DNA from: Amycolatopsis sp. CA-128772
Lineage (GTDB): Bacteria; Actinomycetota; Actinomycetes; Mycobacteriales; Pseudonocardiaceae
Direction of reading: 5' to 3'
NCBI RefSeq assembly: GCF_002904295.1
Contig: NZ_PPHG01000046.1
Location: 1 to 40,100, forward strand
DNA length: 40,100 nucleotides
In this document: piece by piece, positions 9,832-19,316 of the stretch
Numbering within the stretch: the first letter of the stretch is position 1
Layout: each line of letters starts with the position of its first letter
Program-made: the position numbers and the translations under genes
Notes under the pieces: generated by a model
Database searches by the model: none
Told to the model about the DNA's origin: nothing
The model's input: the letters and a program-made list of their open reading frames with translations, nothing else

Positions 9832-10176
9832 GTGGTCGAGGTGGGGCTCTTCGACTCGCTGCGCAGGCGGGCCAAGGGTGGTCAGCGGGCCGGCACGCTG
9901 CGGAAAGCCACTACCCAGGATACCCGCCACCTCGACGAGTGGGCGGCCACCCGAAGGGGTGTCGAGGCGTTCGTGGAGCCGAAGACCAACGTCACGGAGA
10001 CCACTGTGGTGTTGATCGCCCACGACGGCGAGTGGACCCGGCGGCGCATCGGCAGCCTGGAGGCCGCCCAGCAGTTCGGCCACCGCCGCTCGATCCCGGT
10101 GTACGAGGTCGCCCGGGTGGGTTATCCGAAGCGGATGCGCGAGTACACCGAGCGGAAGAAGCGCGGGCAGGTCTAG
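9832..10176 (+). CDS. Conserved small basic protein, function unknown
   Basis: About 114 aa from the GTG at 9832 (AGGAGG 4 nt upstream); GTG at 9808 and 9841 are alternatives. It has a basic N-terminus (GLFDSLRRRAKGG), then a compact domain with TTVVLIAHDGEWTRRRIGS and SIPVYEVARVGYPKRMREY, and a basic C-terminal tail. No signal peptide or membrane segment is seen. I recognise it only as a conserved actinomycete hypothetical. It is divergent from lpd, with a 183-bp gap holding a TTATAC-like box on the minus strand. Its stop overlaps the convergent GNAT gene by 4 nt. Confidence 0.75.
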   Translation: MVEVGLFDSLRRRAKGGQRAGTLRKATTQDTRHLDEWAATRRGVEAFVEPKTNVTETTVVLIAHDGEWTRRRIGSLEAAQQFGHRRSIPVYEVARVGYPKRMREYTERKKRGQV

Positions 10177-10625
10177 AGCTCGATCCGGCCGACGACCTCG
10201 CCGTTGAAGGTCTGGCCGGTCGGCTGGAAGCCCAGCTTGAGGTAAAAGTCCTCCGGGCCGCCGTCGGCGGGGATCCACAGGACGGTGGCGGCCGTGTTGC
10301 CGCGCAGGCGGGCTTCCTCCAGGACCGTCTCCACCGCGAACCGGCCGTAGCCGCGGCCCTGGACGCCCGCGCCGACGTTGAGGCGCCAGATTCCGCAGCG
10401 GAAGAAGTCGAGCTCGGCGTGCGGGTCGAACGCGCCCATCACGAACGCGACGGGTTCGCCGTCGGCCGATATCAGGCGCGGCCAGGCGATCTCCGGCTGC
10501 GTGTACGCCTCGGCCAGCGAGACCGCGACCGGCGCGACGAAGACCTTCTGGTGGGGTTCGACGGCCAGCTGGCAGGCGGCGGCGACGTTGTCCGGGGTGA
10601 TCTTCTCCGCGGTGAGGGTGGTCAC
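10173..10625 (-). CDS. GNAT family N-acetyltransferase
   Basis: 150 aa from the GTG at 10625; a TTG at 10634 would add three residues. The N-terminal EPHQKVFVAPVAVSLAEAY pattern and the acetyl-CoA loop VQGRGYGRFAVETVLEEA identify a GNAT protein close to the BltD/PaiA-like polyamine acetyltransferases. The C-terminal EDFYLKLGFQPTG strand is typical. A polyamine substrate is a family-based guess. It lies 10 nt after the SUKH-domain gene on the same strand, so both are probably co-transcribed. Confidence 0.88.
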   Translation of the reverse strand: MTTLTAEKITPDNVAAACQLAVEPHQKVFVAPVAVSLAEAYTQPEIAWPRLISADGEPVAFVMGAFDPHAELDFFRCGIWRLNVGAGVQGRGYGRFAVETVLEEARLRGNTAATVLWIPADGGPEDFYLKLGFQPTGQTFNGEVVGRIEL

Positions 10626-10635
10626 CCGGTCCAAG

Positions 10636-11595
10636 CTAGCCCGCCTGGGCCAGCAGGGTGGCGTGGTTGACCAGCGCCGCCCGGAAGGACGCGTGGACCG
10701 TCGTGCCCAGGACCGGGTCGACCTCGACCACGTGCCCGGCCGAAAGGAGCAGCACCGCCGGGTCCGACAGCACCACGACGCCGTCCTCGGCCCGCAGCTC
10801 CGCGGGGCCGAGCAGCCGCGGGAACACCACGTCGGCGGGCAGGCCGTCGCAGGTGCGCAGGAACTCGCGGTGGTCCTCCGGCAGCGAGACGCCCAGCCGC
10901 AGCTCCGCCGAACGGATCGCCGCCTCCGACGCCGGGGACGGGGCCGTCGCGCCGCCGCGCAGGCGCAGGATCGAGGCGATCAGCTCCGGCCAGGTACCGA
11001 GGGCCGGCGGGTACCGTTCGTGCAGCGCCGCGATCAGCGCTCCCGCGCAGGCCGGCGCCCACTCGCGCAGTCCGAGCGGGTCCGCACCGGCGATCAGCGC
11101 CGGGGTGAGGACGCGCGTCGCCGCGAGCGCCGCGACGTCCGGGTGCGGGCCCGCCAGCTCGGCCCAGCGAGCCAGATCGCCGTCCGCGAGGGCCGCGCGG
11201 ACCCGATCCGGGCGCGCCGGCGCCACCCGCTTGACCACCTCGGCGACCGGGCCCGGCGGGAGCACGCCTTCGAGGTCGGAAACCGGCCTTCGCAACGAGG
11301 CCGCGTGCGTGCGCTCTTCGACGTCCAGGTCGAGCGGCGGGAGGCCCTCGGCCCAGTCCGGCCGCCCGCCCCGCGCTTCGAACAGCATCGCCCACGCGCG
11401 GGCCCGCACCGGGTCCGCGGCCAGCGCGGTCACCGGCCGCTCGGTCCGGGCCAGCCACTGCGTGACCAGCCGGTCGGCCTCGTCGAGGGCGCCGGAGACC
11501 GCGAGCAGCAAGCCCGCGTGACCCACCCGGTCGTCGACGCGCGCCTCGGGCGCCGTCAGGACGTCGCGGACCGCCGCTTCGAGGTAGTCCTGCAC
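10636..11595 (-). CDS. SMI1/KNR4 (SUKH) domain protein
   Basis: 319 aa with a GTG start at 11595 preceded by GGTGGA. The C-terminal third carries the SUKH pattern: IRSAELRLGVSLPEDHREFL, then CDGLP, and an acidic strand EDGVVVL. The N-terminal 200 residues are Ala/Leu-rich helices without a recognised fold. SUKH proteins are often immunity proteins of contact-dependent toxins, but no toxin gene is visible here, so a housekeeping or orphan role is equally possible. It is followed by a GNAT gene and preceded by the TRAP binding-protein gene in the same direction (10-nt gap). Confidence 0.75.
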   Translation of the reverse strand: MQDYLEAAVRDVLTAPEARVDDRVGHAGLLLAVSGALDEADRLVTQWLARTERPVTALAADPVRARAWAMLFEARGGRPDWAEGLPPLDLDVEERTHAASLRRPVSDLEGVLPPGPVAEVVKRVAPARPDRVRAALADGDLARWAELAGPHPDVAALAATRVLTPALIAGADPLGLREWAPACAGALIAALHERYPPALGTWPELIASILRLRGGATAPSPASEAAIRSAELRLGVSLPEDHREFLRTCDGLPADVVFPRLLGPAELRAEDGVVVLSDPAVLLLSAGHVVEVDPVLGTTVHASFRAALVNHATLLAQAG

Positions 11596-11605
11596 TCCAC
11601 CGACC

Positions 11606-12583
11606 CTAGCCGAGAGCCTGCTTCGCGCCGGGGTGCAGCGGGACCGGGTCGGTCTGCGTCGCCAGCGGCCGCGAGATCTCCTTCGCCGCCGGGTGCACCT
11701 TCGCCAGCTCCGCCTGCTTGTCGAAGAGCAGCTTCGTGATCGCGCACGCGTTGCCCGCCGGGAAGTCCTCGCGCACCAGCAGGAGGTTGGGCACCACGAC
11801 CGTCGGCACGTCGGCGGGCTGCCCGTAGGCCGCCTTCGGGATCACGGCCTGGTCGTAGACCGGGTTGACCTTCTTCAGCGCGGGCAGCAACGACGTGATG
11901 TCGAGGAACTTGACCTTGTCCTTCAATGCCGTGGTGATGTCGGTGATCTGCGCGGTCGGCAGGCCACCGGACCAGACGAGCCCGTCGAGGGTGCCCGCCT
12001 TCATGCCGTCCGCGGTCTTGGCCAGGTCCAGCCGCTGCGCCTGGACGTCGGTCCCGGGCTTGAGCCCGGCCGCCTGCAGCAGGCGGTTCGCGATCACCTC
12101 GGTGCCGGACTTCGGCGAGCCGGTCGAGATCCGCTTGCCCTTCATGTCGGCGATACTGGTGATGCCGGCGTCCGTGCGCACCAGGACCTGCGTCGAGTTC
12201 GGGTAGATCCGGGACAGGGCCTGGATCTTCTGCGGCTTGCCCTCGAAGGATCCCTTGCCGTTGACGGCGTCCGCCGCGGTGTCGGCCAGCGAGAACGCGA
12301 CGTCGTAGTTGCCGGCGACCAGCTGCTGGATGTTCTGCACCGACGCGCCGGTTTCCGCGGCCGTCGCGCGCAACTTCGTGCTGTTGCTGATCAGCTGGGC
12401 GAGCCCGCCGCCCAGCACGTAGTAGACGCCGCCGCTGTTGCCGGTGGCGATGGTGATGCGGCCTTCGCCGGCTTCGCAGGACTGTGTCCCACCGCCCGGT
12501 GCGGCCTGGTCGGTCTGCTGTTTCCCGCCGCAGCCGGTGACGGCCAGAGCGAGCACCGCGACGGCGGCGACTGCGCGTTTCAT
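11606..12583 (-). CDS. TAXI-type TRAP transporter solute-binding lipoprotein
   Basis: 325-aa extracytoplasmic binding protein. The N-terminus has a lipoprotein signal with lipobox AVTGC, so the mature protein is probably membrane-anchored. The TAXI family pattern ITIATGNSGGVYYVLGGGLAQLI is present, as are TAAETGASVQNIQQL and KRISTGSPKSGTEV. Relatives bind glutamate, 2-oxoglutarate or other carboxylates; the ligand is unknown here. The ATG at 12583 overlaps the permease stop (ATGA), so binding protein and permease are translationally coupled. Confidence 0.92.
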   Translation of the reverse strand: MKRAVAAVAVLALAVTGCGGKQQTDQAAPGGGTQSCEAGEGRITIATGNSGGVYYVLGGGLAQLISNSTKLRATAAETGASVQNIQQLVAGNYDVAFSLADTAADAVNGKGSFEGKPQKIQALSRIYPNSTQVLVRTDAGITSIADMKGKRISTGSPKSGTEVIANRLLQAAGLKPGTDVQAQRLDLAKTADGMKAGTLDGLVWSGGLPTAQITDITTALKDKVKFLDITSLLPALKKVNPVYDQAVIPKAAYGQPADVPTVVVPNLLLVREDFPAGNACAITKLLFDKQAELAKVHPAAKEISRPLATQTDPVPLHPGAKQALG

Positions 12584-14544
12584 GCTGTCCTCCTCTTGAG
12601 CACGGCGTGGGTGAGCAGGGCGGCGGCGCCGCAGACGGCACCGATCGCGATCGGGACCGGCTCCAGGTAGAGCAGGCAGAGAGCGGCGGGCACGAACAAC
12701 AGCCGTGCCGGCAGGCTGACCGGCCCGAAGAGCCAGCCGCCGGTCACCACGGCCAGCGCGGCGACGGCCAGCGCGGACACGGCCGTCACCCACAGCACGG
12801 TGAGGACGTCGGACTCCAGCAGCAGCGCGGCGCCGTTGTCGGTCAGCACGAAGGCGATCGGCACCAGGAACGCCGGGAGCGTGTACTTCCAGCACTGCCA
12901 CATGGTGCCGAGCACCGAGCCGCCGGTGATCGCCGCCGACGCCACCGCCGCGAGCGCGGTCGGCGGTGTGACCTCGGAAAGCACGGCGTAGTAGAAGATG
13001 AACATCGCGCGCTCGGCGTCGGCGACCCCGAGCGTCTCCAGTGCCGGGCCGATCACCACCCAGGCGATGATGAAGCTCGCGGTGACCGGCACGGCGAGGC
13101 CCAGCACGCCGACGGCGATCGCCGAGAGCAGCACGGTCAGGATGAGGATCAGGGTGCCGTTGTCGGTGAGCGCGCCGGCCAGTTCCACCAGCGCGTCGGC
13201 GAGTTCCAGGCCCAGCCCGGTCTTGGTGATGGTCGAGGTGATCACGCCGGCCGCCGCGCACACCGCGATCACCGGCAGCGCGCCCCGGACACCGGCCGAC
13301 AGCGCGTCCACCATGTCCTTCGCCCAGCCTCTGACGTCACGGCGACGGGCGGCCAACGCGAACAGCGCGGCGACGCCGGTCGCGTAGACGACCGCGGCGA
13401 ACGGCGGGATGTCCAGGGCGAGGAACACGACGATGACCGCCAGCGACAGGAAGTGGTAACCGCCGCGCCGCAACAATTTCCATGGATCACCGTGCGGGAC
13501 GTCGACGGCTTCGGCCTGGAAGCGCCGGGCGTCGGCCTCCATCGCGAAGACGATCCCGAGGTAGTAGAGCAGCGTCGGGACGGTCGCCCAGACCAGCACC
13601 TTCAGGTACGACGTCTGCAGGTACTCGGCGATGATGAACGCGGCCGCGCCCAGCGTCGGCGGCGAGAGGATCGCCCCGATCCCCGACGCGGCGAGCAGGC
13701 CGCCCGCGTTTTCCCTGGGATAGCGAGCTTCCCGCAGGATCGGCCAGGTGATCGAGCCGAGGCTGACCGCGGTGGCCGTGCCCGACCCCGACACCGTGCC
13801 GAGCAGGAAGCCGGACAGCACGGTGGTCCGGCCGGGCGCGGTCCGGGACCGGCGGAACGCGGCGAAGGAGATGTCCACGAAGAACTTCCCGGCGCCGGAG
13901 GCGTTGAGCACGGCGCCGTAGAGCGTGAACAGCACGATGTAGCTCGCCGCGACGTCCAGCGGGGTGCCGTAGAACCCGCTGGCGTCGTTGAAGAGCGCGT
14001 TGACGATTTGGCTGAAGTCGATCCCCGCGTGGGCGATGCCCCAGTTCTGCGGGAGGTAGCCGCCGTAGTAGGCGTAGGCCAGGAACAGCAGGCAGACGAT
14101 CGGCAGCACCACGCCGGTCGTGCGGCGGGTGGCTTCGAGGACCAGCGCCAGCAGCAGCGCGCCGGCCACGATGTCCAGCGGGGACAGGATGCCCTGGCGG
14201 TTCAGGAAGTCGTCGTAGCCGACGAGGACGGGGTACAGGCCGACGGCGAGGGCGATCGCCGCCAGCGCCCAGTCGGTCCAGCCGGGATCGTCGCGGCCGC
14301 GCAGCCGCGGGCGGTAGCAGAGGAAGACCAGCGGCAGGGTCACGCCGAGGAAGAGCACCAGGTAGAACTGGTTTCCCTTGGCGAAGGGGAAGAACACCTG
14401 CTTGAGCACGAGGACCGCGACGGCGAGGGCGACGAAGTAGACCACGCGGTCGGGGACGCGGGAGAGGGTGCGGGCGGGGCGTTCTTCGTCGTGCTCGGCG
14501 GCGATCGCGGCGGGGGAGTCGCGTTCCACCGGCTCGGTCGTCAC
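12580..14544 (-). CDS. TRAP transporter fused permease (4TM-12TM)
   Basis: About 654 aa from the GTG at 14544; a GTG at 14574 would add ten residues. Some 15 or more hydrophobic segments are visible, with a long DctM-like core containing GSGTATAVSLGSITWPIL and PPTLGAAAFIIAEYL. This is the fused small-plus-large permease (TIGR02123 type) that always pairs with TAXI binding proteins, which fits the coupled downstream gene. Transport would be ion-driven secondary uptake of an organic acid. The gene is preceded by repeat family A, which also ends the upstream pepA transcript. Confidence 0.93.
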   Translation of the reverse strand: MTTEPVERDSPAAIAAEHDEERPARTLSRVPDRVVYFVALAVAVLVLKQVFFPFAKGNQFYLVLFLGVTLPLVFLCYRPRLRGRDDPGWTDWALAAIALAVGLYPVLVGYDDFLNRQGILSPLDIVAGALLLALVLEATRRTTGVVLPIVCLLFLAYAYYGGYLPQNWGIAHAGIDFSQIVNALFNDASGFYGTPLDVAASYIVLFTLYGAVLNASGAGKFFVDISFAAFRRSRTAPGRTTVLSGFLLGTVSGSGTATAVSLGSITWPILREARYPRENAGGLLAASGIGAILSPPTLGAAAFIIAEYLQTSYLKVLVWATVPTLLYYLGIVFAMEADARRFQAEAVDVPHGDPWKLLRRGGYHFLSLAVIVVFLALDIPPFAAVVYATGVAALFALAARRRDVRGWAKDMVDALSAGVRGALPVIAVCAAAGVITSTITKTGLGLELADALVELAGALTDNGTLILILTVLLSAIAVGVLGLAVPVTASFIIAWVVIGPALETLGVADAERAMFIFYYAVLSEVTPPTALAAVASAAITGGSVLGTMWQCWKYTLPAFLVPIAFVLTDNGAALLLESDVLTVLWVTAVSALAVAALAVVTGGWLFGPVSLPARLLFVPAALCLLYLEPVPIAIGAVCGAAALLTHAVLKRRTA

Positions 14545-14595
14545 CCGGTCACCGTACGGTGTCGCGGATCCCACCGAAAGGGATCTTCCGGACCC

Positions 14596-14684
14596 AAGCG
14601 CCCCAATGTGGCGTTCGGTGCGTCAGACGCACCGAACGCCACATTGGGTGCGTCTGACGCAACCAACGCCACATTGGGGCGCTT
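14596..14684. repeat. Palindromic repeat family A, copy 2 (compound hairpin)
   Basis: Contains the same core as the 4.05 kb copy: TGTGGCGTTCGGTGCGT and its complement as an inner hairpin (about 14602-14647). A third half-unit follows, so that 14596-14615 is also perfectly complementary (20 bp) to 14665-14684. Two mutually exclusive folds are therefore possible. It lies between the pepA stop and the TRAP permease start on the minus strand and probably terminates pepA. Confidence 0.85.
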
Positions 14685-14688
14685 GAGG

Positions 14689-16188
14689 TCAGCCGTTGGC
14701 GGCGATGTCCGCCAGGATCGCGGCGATCGACCGGACCGGGACGCCGGTGCCGCCCTTGCCGGTGTAGCCCCAGGGGGCGCCGGTGTTGAACGACGGGCCC
14801 GCGATGTCGATGTGGACCCAGTCGAGACCGTCGGCGACGAACTCGCGCAGGAAGATGCCGGCGGCGAGCATGCCGCCCCAGCGGTGGCCGGTCACGTTGG
14901 CCAGGTCGGCCAGGCGCGAGTCGAGGTCGGCGCGCAGCTCCTCCGGCAGCGGCATCGCCCAGCCGTTCTCGCCGGTGGCCTGCATGATCGCGGCGACGCG
15001 GTCGCGGAAGTCGTCCGAGCCCATCACGCCGGCCGTGCGGTTGCCGAGCGCGACGAGCTGCGCGCCGGTCAGCGTCGAGGTCTCGATCAGGTAGTCCGGG
15101 TTCTCCTCGGCCGCGCGGACCATCGCGTCGACCAGGACCAGGCGGCCCTCGGCGTCGGTGTTGAGGACCTCGACGGTCTTGCCGCCGTACATCGTCAGCA
15201 CGTCACCCGGCCGGTACGACGTCCCCGACGGCAGGTTCTCCGCCAGCGGGATGTGCGCGACGACCTCGAGGGGGTACTTCAGCTTCGCGGCGAGGACCAC
15301 GGCCGCGAGCACGCCGGCCGCGCCGGACATGTCCGAGGTCATGTGGTCCATGTTCGCGGCGGGCTTGAGCGAGATGCCGCCCGAGTCGAACGTGATGCCC
15401 TTGCCGACCAGCGCTACCTTCTTGGCCGCCTTGGCCGGCTTGTGGGCCAGGCGCAGCAGCCGCGGCGGGCGCGACGAGCCGCCGCCGACGCCGAGGATGC
15501 CGCCGAAACCCTTGCGCTTCAGCGCTTTCTCGTCGAGCACCTCGAACTCGAGGCCGTTGTCCTCGGCCAGCTTCTTCGCGCGGTCGGCGAAGGAGGCCGG
15601 GTACAGGTCGTTCGGCGGGGTGTTGATCAGGTCGCGGGCGACGAGCACGGCTTCGGCGATGGTGCCGGCCGCCTTCAGGGTCGCCTTGTGCTCGCGGGCG
15701 GTGCCCTCGGCCGGGCTCGCGAAGTCGGCCTTCGCCAGCGGGGCGTCGCCCTTCTCCGAGCGGTACTCGGTGAAGACGTAGGAGCCGAGGACGGTGCCCT
15801 CGACGGCGGCCTGCAGGTCGATTTCCGAGAGCGTGACGAGCGCGCGGTCGGTGCCGGCCAGCGCACGGCCGGCGGCGCCCGCGGCGCGGCGGACCTGCTC
15901 GGGGGTGAGGGCGTCGCCCGCCTTGCCCAGGCCGACGGCGAGCACCACCCCGGCCGGGAGCTTGCCCAGCGTCGGGACCTTGACGACCTCTTCGGCCTTG
16001 CCGCTCGCGCCGAGCGTGGCCAGCAGGCCGGCGAGCCGGCCGTCGAAGGCGGCGTCCACGGCGGCGGCGCCGGGCGCGAGCACCGGGCCGTCCTCGCCGG
16101 CCACCGTGCCGATGACGACCACGTCGGCGCGCGTCTTGGCCAGTGCCTCCCCGGTGTTGTCGGACAGGGCGAGCTTAGGCACGGTCAC
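14689..16188 (-). CDS. pepA: Leucyl aminopeptidase (M17)
   Basis: 499-aa cytosolic metallo-aminopeptidase that removes N-terminal residues from peptides. The C-terminal catalytic domain shows VGKGITFDSGGISLK with metal-binding Lys/Asp, MTSDMSGAAG, and the diagnostic NTDAEGRL signature. The N-terminal domain is the usual less conserved M17 cap. The GTG start has GAGGAG upstream. A counterpart (pepB) sits near the E2 gene in mycobacteria, matching the regional synteny. Divergent from the membrane-protein gene at 16298. Confidence 0.96.
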   Translation of the reverse strand: MTVPKLALSDNTGEALAKTRADVVVIGTVAGEDGPVLAPGAAAVDAAFDGRLAGLLATLGASGKAEEVVKVPTLGKLPAGVVLAVGLGKAGDALTPEQVRRAAGAAGRALAGTDRALVTLSEIDLQAAVEGTVLGSYVFTEYRSEKGDAPLAKADFASPAEGTAREHKATLKAAGTIAEAVLVARDLINTPPNDLYPASFADRAKKLAEDNGLEFEVLDEKALKRKGFGGILGVGGGSSRPPRLLRLAHKPAKAAKKVALVGKGITFDSGGISLKPAANMDHMTSDMSGAAGVLAAVVLAAKLKYPLEVVAHIPLAENLPSGTSYRPGDVLTMYGGKTVEVLNTDAEGRLVLVDAMVRAAEENPDYLIETSTLTGAQLVALGNRTAGVMGSDDFRDRVAAIMQATGENGWAMPLPEELRADLDSRLADLANVTGHRWGGMLAAGIFLREFVADGLDWVHIDIAGPSFNTGAPWGYTGKGGTGVPVRSIAAILADIAANG

Positions 16189-16297
16189 TTCTGGCTCCTC
16201 GCGCGTTCTCGGTGGTACCGGGCACCGGCCCGGCCGGGATCGTGAGCCATGCTAATGACGACCGGACCACGGGTGAACACAGGGCGAAGGAGGCCGC

Positions 16298-17143
16298 GTG
16301 CGGCTGGGCGGCGGGCTGCTGGTGGTGCTGGCGGCGGCAGCGGCGGGGGCCGGCTGGTGGCTGCTCGCCGGGCTGGTGCTCGCGGCGATCGCCGCGGGGG
16401 TGACGGCCTGGGTGCCGGAACCGGGGGATGCCCTGGTCGACCGGGTGGTCGTCGCGGTCGCGCGGCTCGCCGAGGTGACCGGCTACGCCATCGCGTTCGG
16501 CGCGTACGTCGTGCCAGGACACCGGGAACTCGCCGCGGCCGCCTTCGTCGTGGTGGTCGCCGGGGCGGGGTTCGCCGGGCTGAAGATCCCGACGATCGTC
16601 GTACGGATCACCGGTGGGCTGCTGCTCGCCACGGGGCTGGTGCTCGTGGCCGTGTGCGTGGCCGTGCCGCCGGTGGGGACGGCGGACGGCGTGGGGCCCC
16701 CGGACTTCGCGGGGGTCCTCGTCGCGGCCGTGCTCGCGCTGCCGTTCCTGCGGCCGATCGGACGCGGGAACGCCGGCCTGCGCGTGCTGCTGCTCGGCGC
16801 GGTCGCCCTCCTGGCCGCCTTCGCCGCGCTCTACCAGCTCGGCGCGGTGCGGCTCGGGCTGTCGCTCACCTCCCTGCGTGACGTGCTGTCCGCCGCCGAC
16901 GCGCAAGCGCTGCAGCCGCTGCTCACGGTGTTCGCCGTGGTCGCGACCGTCGTGCCGGCGCTCGCCGCGGGCGCCGGGGTCCGGGCGCGGGCCGGGACCC
17001 CGGGGCTCGCCGGGCTCGCCGTCGCCGCGGCGGCCGCGTACTTCCTGCCGCTGCTGCCCGTGCTCGTCGCCGCGGGCTTGGTCACCGTGATCGAGCTGCT
17101 ACTGGGCGTGCGCGCGCGCAGGTACAGTGAGGTTCGTGACTGA
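16298..17143 (+). CDS. Multi-pass membrane protein, function unknown
   Basis: 281 aa, very rich in Ala, Val, Leu and Gly, with about eight hydrophobic segments and short loops. The first starts at residue 5; no cleavable signal is evident. The GTG start follows an AAGGAGG-like site. No catalytic motif is recognised. The last codons overlap the start of the DUF402 gene by 8 nt, so the two are co-translated. Reverse-frame ORFs here are composition artefacts. Confidence 0.8.
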   Translation: MRLGGGLLVVLAAAAAGAGWWLLAGLVLAAIAAGVTAWVPEPGDALVDRVVVAVARLAEVTGYAIAFGAYVVPGHRELAAAAFVVVVAGAGFAGLKIPTIVVRITGGLLLATGLVLVAVCVAVPPVGTADGVGPPDFAGVLVAAVLALPFLRPIGRGNAGLRVLLLGAVALLAAFAALYQLGAVRLGLSLTSLRDVLSAADAQALQPLLTVFAVVATVVPALAAGAGVRARAGTPGLAGLAVAAAAAYFLPLLPVLVAAGLVTVIELLLGVRARRYSEVRD

Positions 17144-17810
17144 TCGACGCTGGCGGCCGGGGCAGACCGTGGTCGAACGGTTCCACCGCCCGGACGGTTC
17201 GATCGGCCAGGTCCACCCGCTGCGCGTGCTCGCCGACGACGGCCGCGTCCTGCTGGCCTGGCTGCCGGCGGGCACCCCGATCGTCGGTAGCCGCCTCGCG
17301 GACGGCCGCGAACTGCGGGAAGCGCCGCTGGACCAGCGGTTCCGGATCCCGCGCGTGCCGGTCCCCGACTTCTGGCACCGCACGTCCACCCTGCGGCGCA
17401 TCGCCGAGGACGAGTGGTCGTCGGTGTGGTGGTTCTTCGACGCGGCCGGGGAGTTCACGAACTGGTACGTCAACCTCGAGGTCCCGCTCGGCCGGAACCC
17501 GGCCGGGGTGGACCGCATCGACGGCGTGCTGGACGTCGTCGTCGAGCGCGACGGCAGCTGGCGCTGGGACGACGAGGACGAGGCCGAGGCGGCGATCGAG
17601 GTCGGCCGCCTGACGCTCGAGCAGTTCGACCGGCTGCGCGGGGAGGGTGAGCGGATCGGCGCGCTGGCCGAGCGCGGCGCCTACCCGTTCGACGGCACGG
17701 ACACCGACTTCCGCCCGGACCCCGGCTGGCCGGCGCCCGAGCTGCCGCCCGGCTTGCTGGCTTCGCTCAGCCCGCGGTCAGGAGAAGGATCAGCGCCAGC
17801 ACGGCGTTGA
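17136..17810 (+). CDS. DUF402 (FomD-like) protein
   Basis: 224 aa from the GTG at 17136 (VTDRRWRPGQTV); GTG at 17127 is the alternative. The DUF402 core is visible: SVWWFFDAAGEFTNWYVNLEVP followed by an Asp-rich DGVLDVVVERDGSWRWDDEDE stretch, suited to metal-dependent nucleotide or phosphate hydrolysis as in FomD-family phosphatases. The substrate is not inferable. The start overlaps the membrane-protein stop. The 3' end overlaps the convergent small membrane protein by 44 nt. Confidence 0.85.
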   Translation: MTDRRWRPGQTVVERFHRPDGSIGQVHPLRVLADDGRVLLAWLPAGTPIVGSRLADGRELREAPLDQRFRIPRVPVPDFWHRTSTLRRIAEDEWSSVWWFFDAAGEFTNWYVNLEVPLGRNPAGVDRIDGVLDVVVERDGSWRWDDEDEAEAAIEVGRLTLEQFDRLRGEGERIGALAERGAYPFDGTDTDFRPDPGWPAPELPPGLLASLSPRSGEGSAPARR

Positions 17811-18066
17811 CGACCGCCAGGACGACGACCGACTTCGTCGGAACCACCGCCGGGAACGCCTTGCCGTGGATCTTCCGCCACCACACGATGCCGAAAACCC
17901 CGGCGACGAGGCCGAGGAAGCCGCCGAAGCCGCTGTCGAGCACGGCCCAGCCGACCATGCCGAGCAGGCCGACGCCGAAGGTCAGCAGCACGGCGGTGAC
18001 GAACGTCTTGACGTCGGCCCCGGTGCTCTTGGGCCGGGGGACCGGCTGCGTGGAGTGGTAGGTCAC
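17767..18066 (-). CDS. Small membrane protein with three predicted helices
   Basis: 99 aa. A Pro/Ser-rich cytoplasmic N-terminus (YHSTQPVPRPKST) is followed by three hydrophobic segments at about 20-40, 47-63 and 79-97, with a basic WWRKIHGK loop between the second and third. The family is not recognised. Its last 44 nt are antisense to the end of the DUF402 gene. It is divergent from ilvE. Confidence 0.8.
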   Translation of the reverse strand: MTYHSTQPVPRPKSTGADVKTFVTAVLLTFGVGLLGMVGWAVLDSGFGGFLGLVAGVFGIVWWRKIHGKAFPAVVPTKSVVVLAVVNAVLALILLLTAG

Positions 18067-18151
18067 AGCGCCATCCTAGAGCTGTCCTGCCGGAAGCGTG
18101 GAGAACCGGCGATTGGATGGACATCCGACTAACGCGCGTCCAAGCAAGCGG

Positions 18152-18157
18152 TATCGT
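18152..18157 (+). promoter_or_regulatory. TATCGT -10 box for a possibly leaderless ilvE
   Basis: TATCGT ends 6 nt before the ilvE ATG at 18164, the spacing expected when transcription starts at the A of the start codon. No ribosome site precedes the ATG. No convincing -35 box is seen. Confidence 0.45.
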
Positions 18158-18163
18158 CTAGCC

Positions 18164-19267
<1,104 letters not shown>

Positions 19268-19280
19268 GGCACACCACGGA

Positions 19281-19311
19281 ACGGCCCCCGCACCTGGAGT
19301 GCGGGGGCCGT
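19281..19311. terminator. Bidirectional hairpin between ilvE and cobT
   Basis: Perfect 13-bp stem (19281-19293 and 19299-19311) with a 5-nt loop CTGGA, followed by TTT on the plus strand. It lies 13 nt after ilvE and 5 nt from the convergent cobT stop, so it can serve both. Confidence 0.9.
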
Positions 19312-19316
19312 TTCCG

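Noticed and set aside
10636..11595. Toxin-immunity or defence island around the SUKH protein
   Set aside because: No toxin, nuclease or secretion gene is adjacent; neighbours are a GNAT enzyme and a TRAP transporter.
12607..16245. 1212-codon open frame on the plus strand
   Set aside because: It is antisense to the TRAP permease and pepA, both clear families; long antisense frames are expected at this GC content. The 605-codon minus-strand frame at 3091-4908 is rejected for the same reason.
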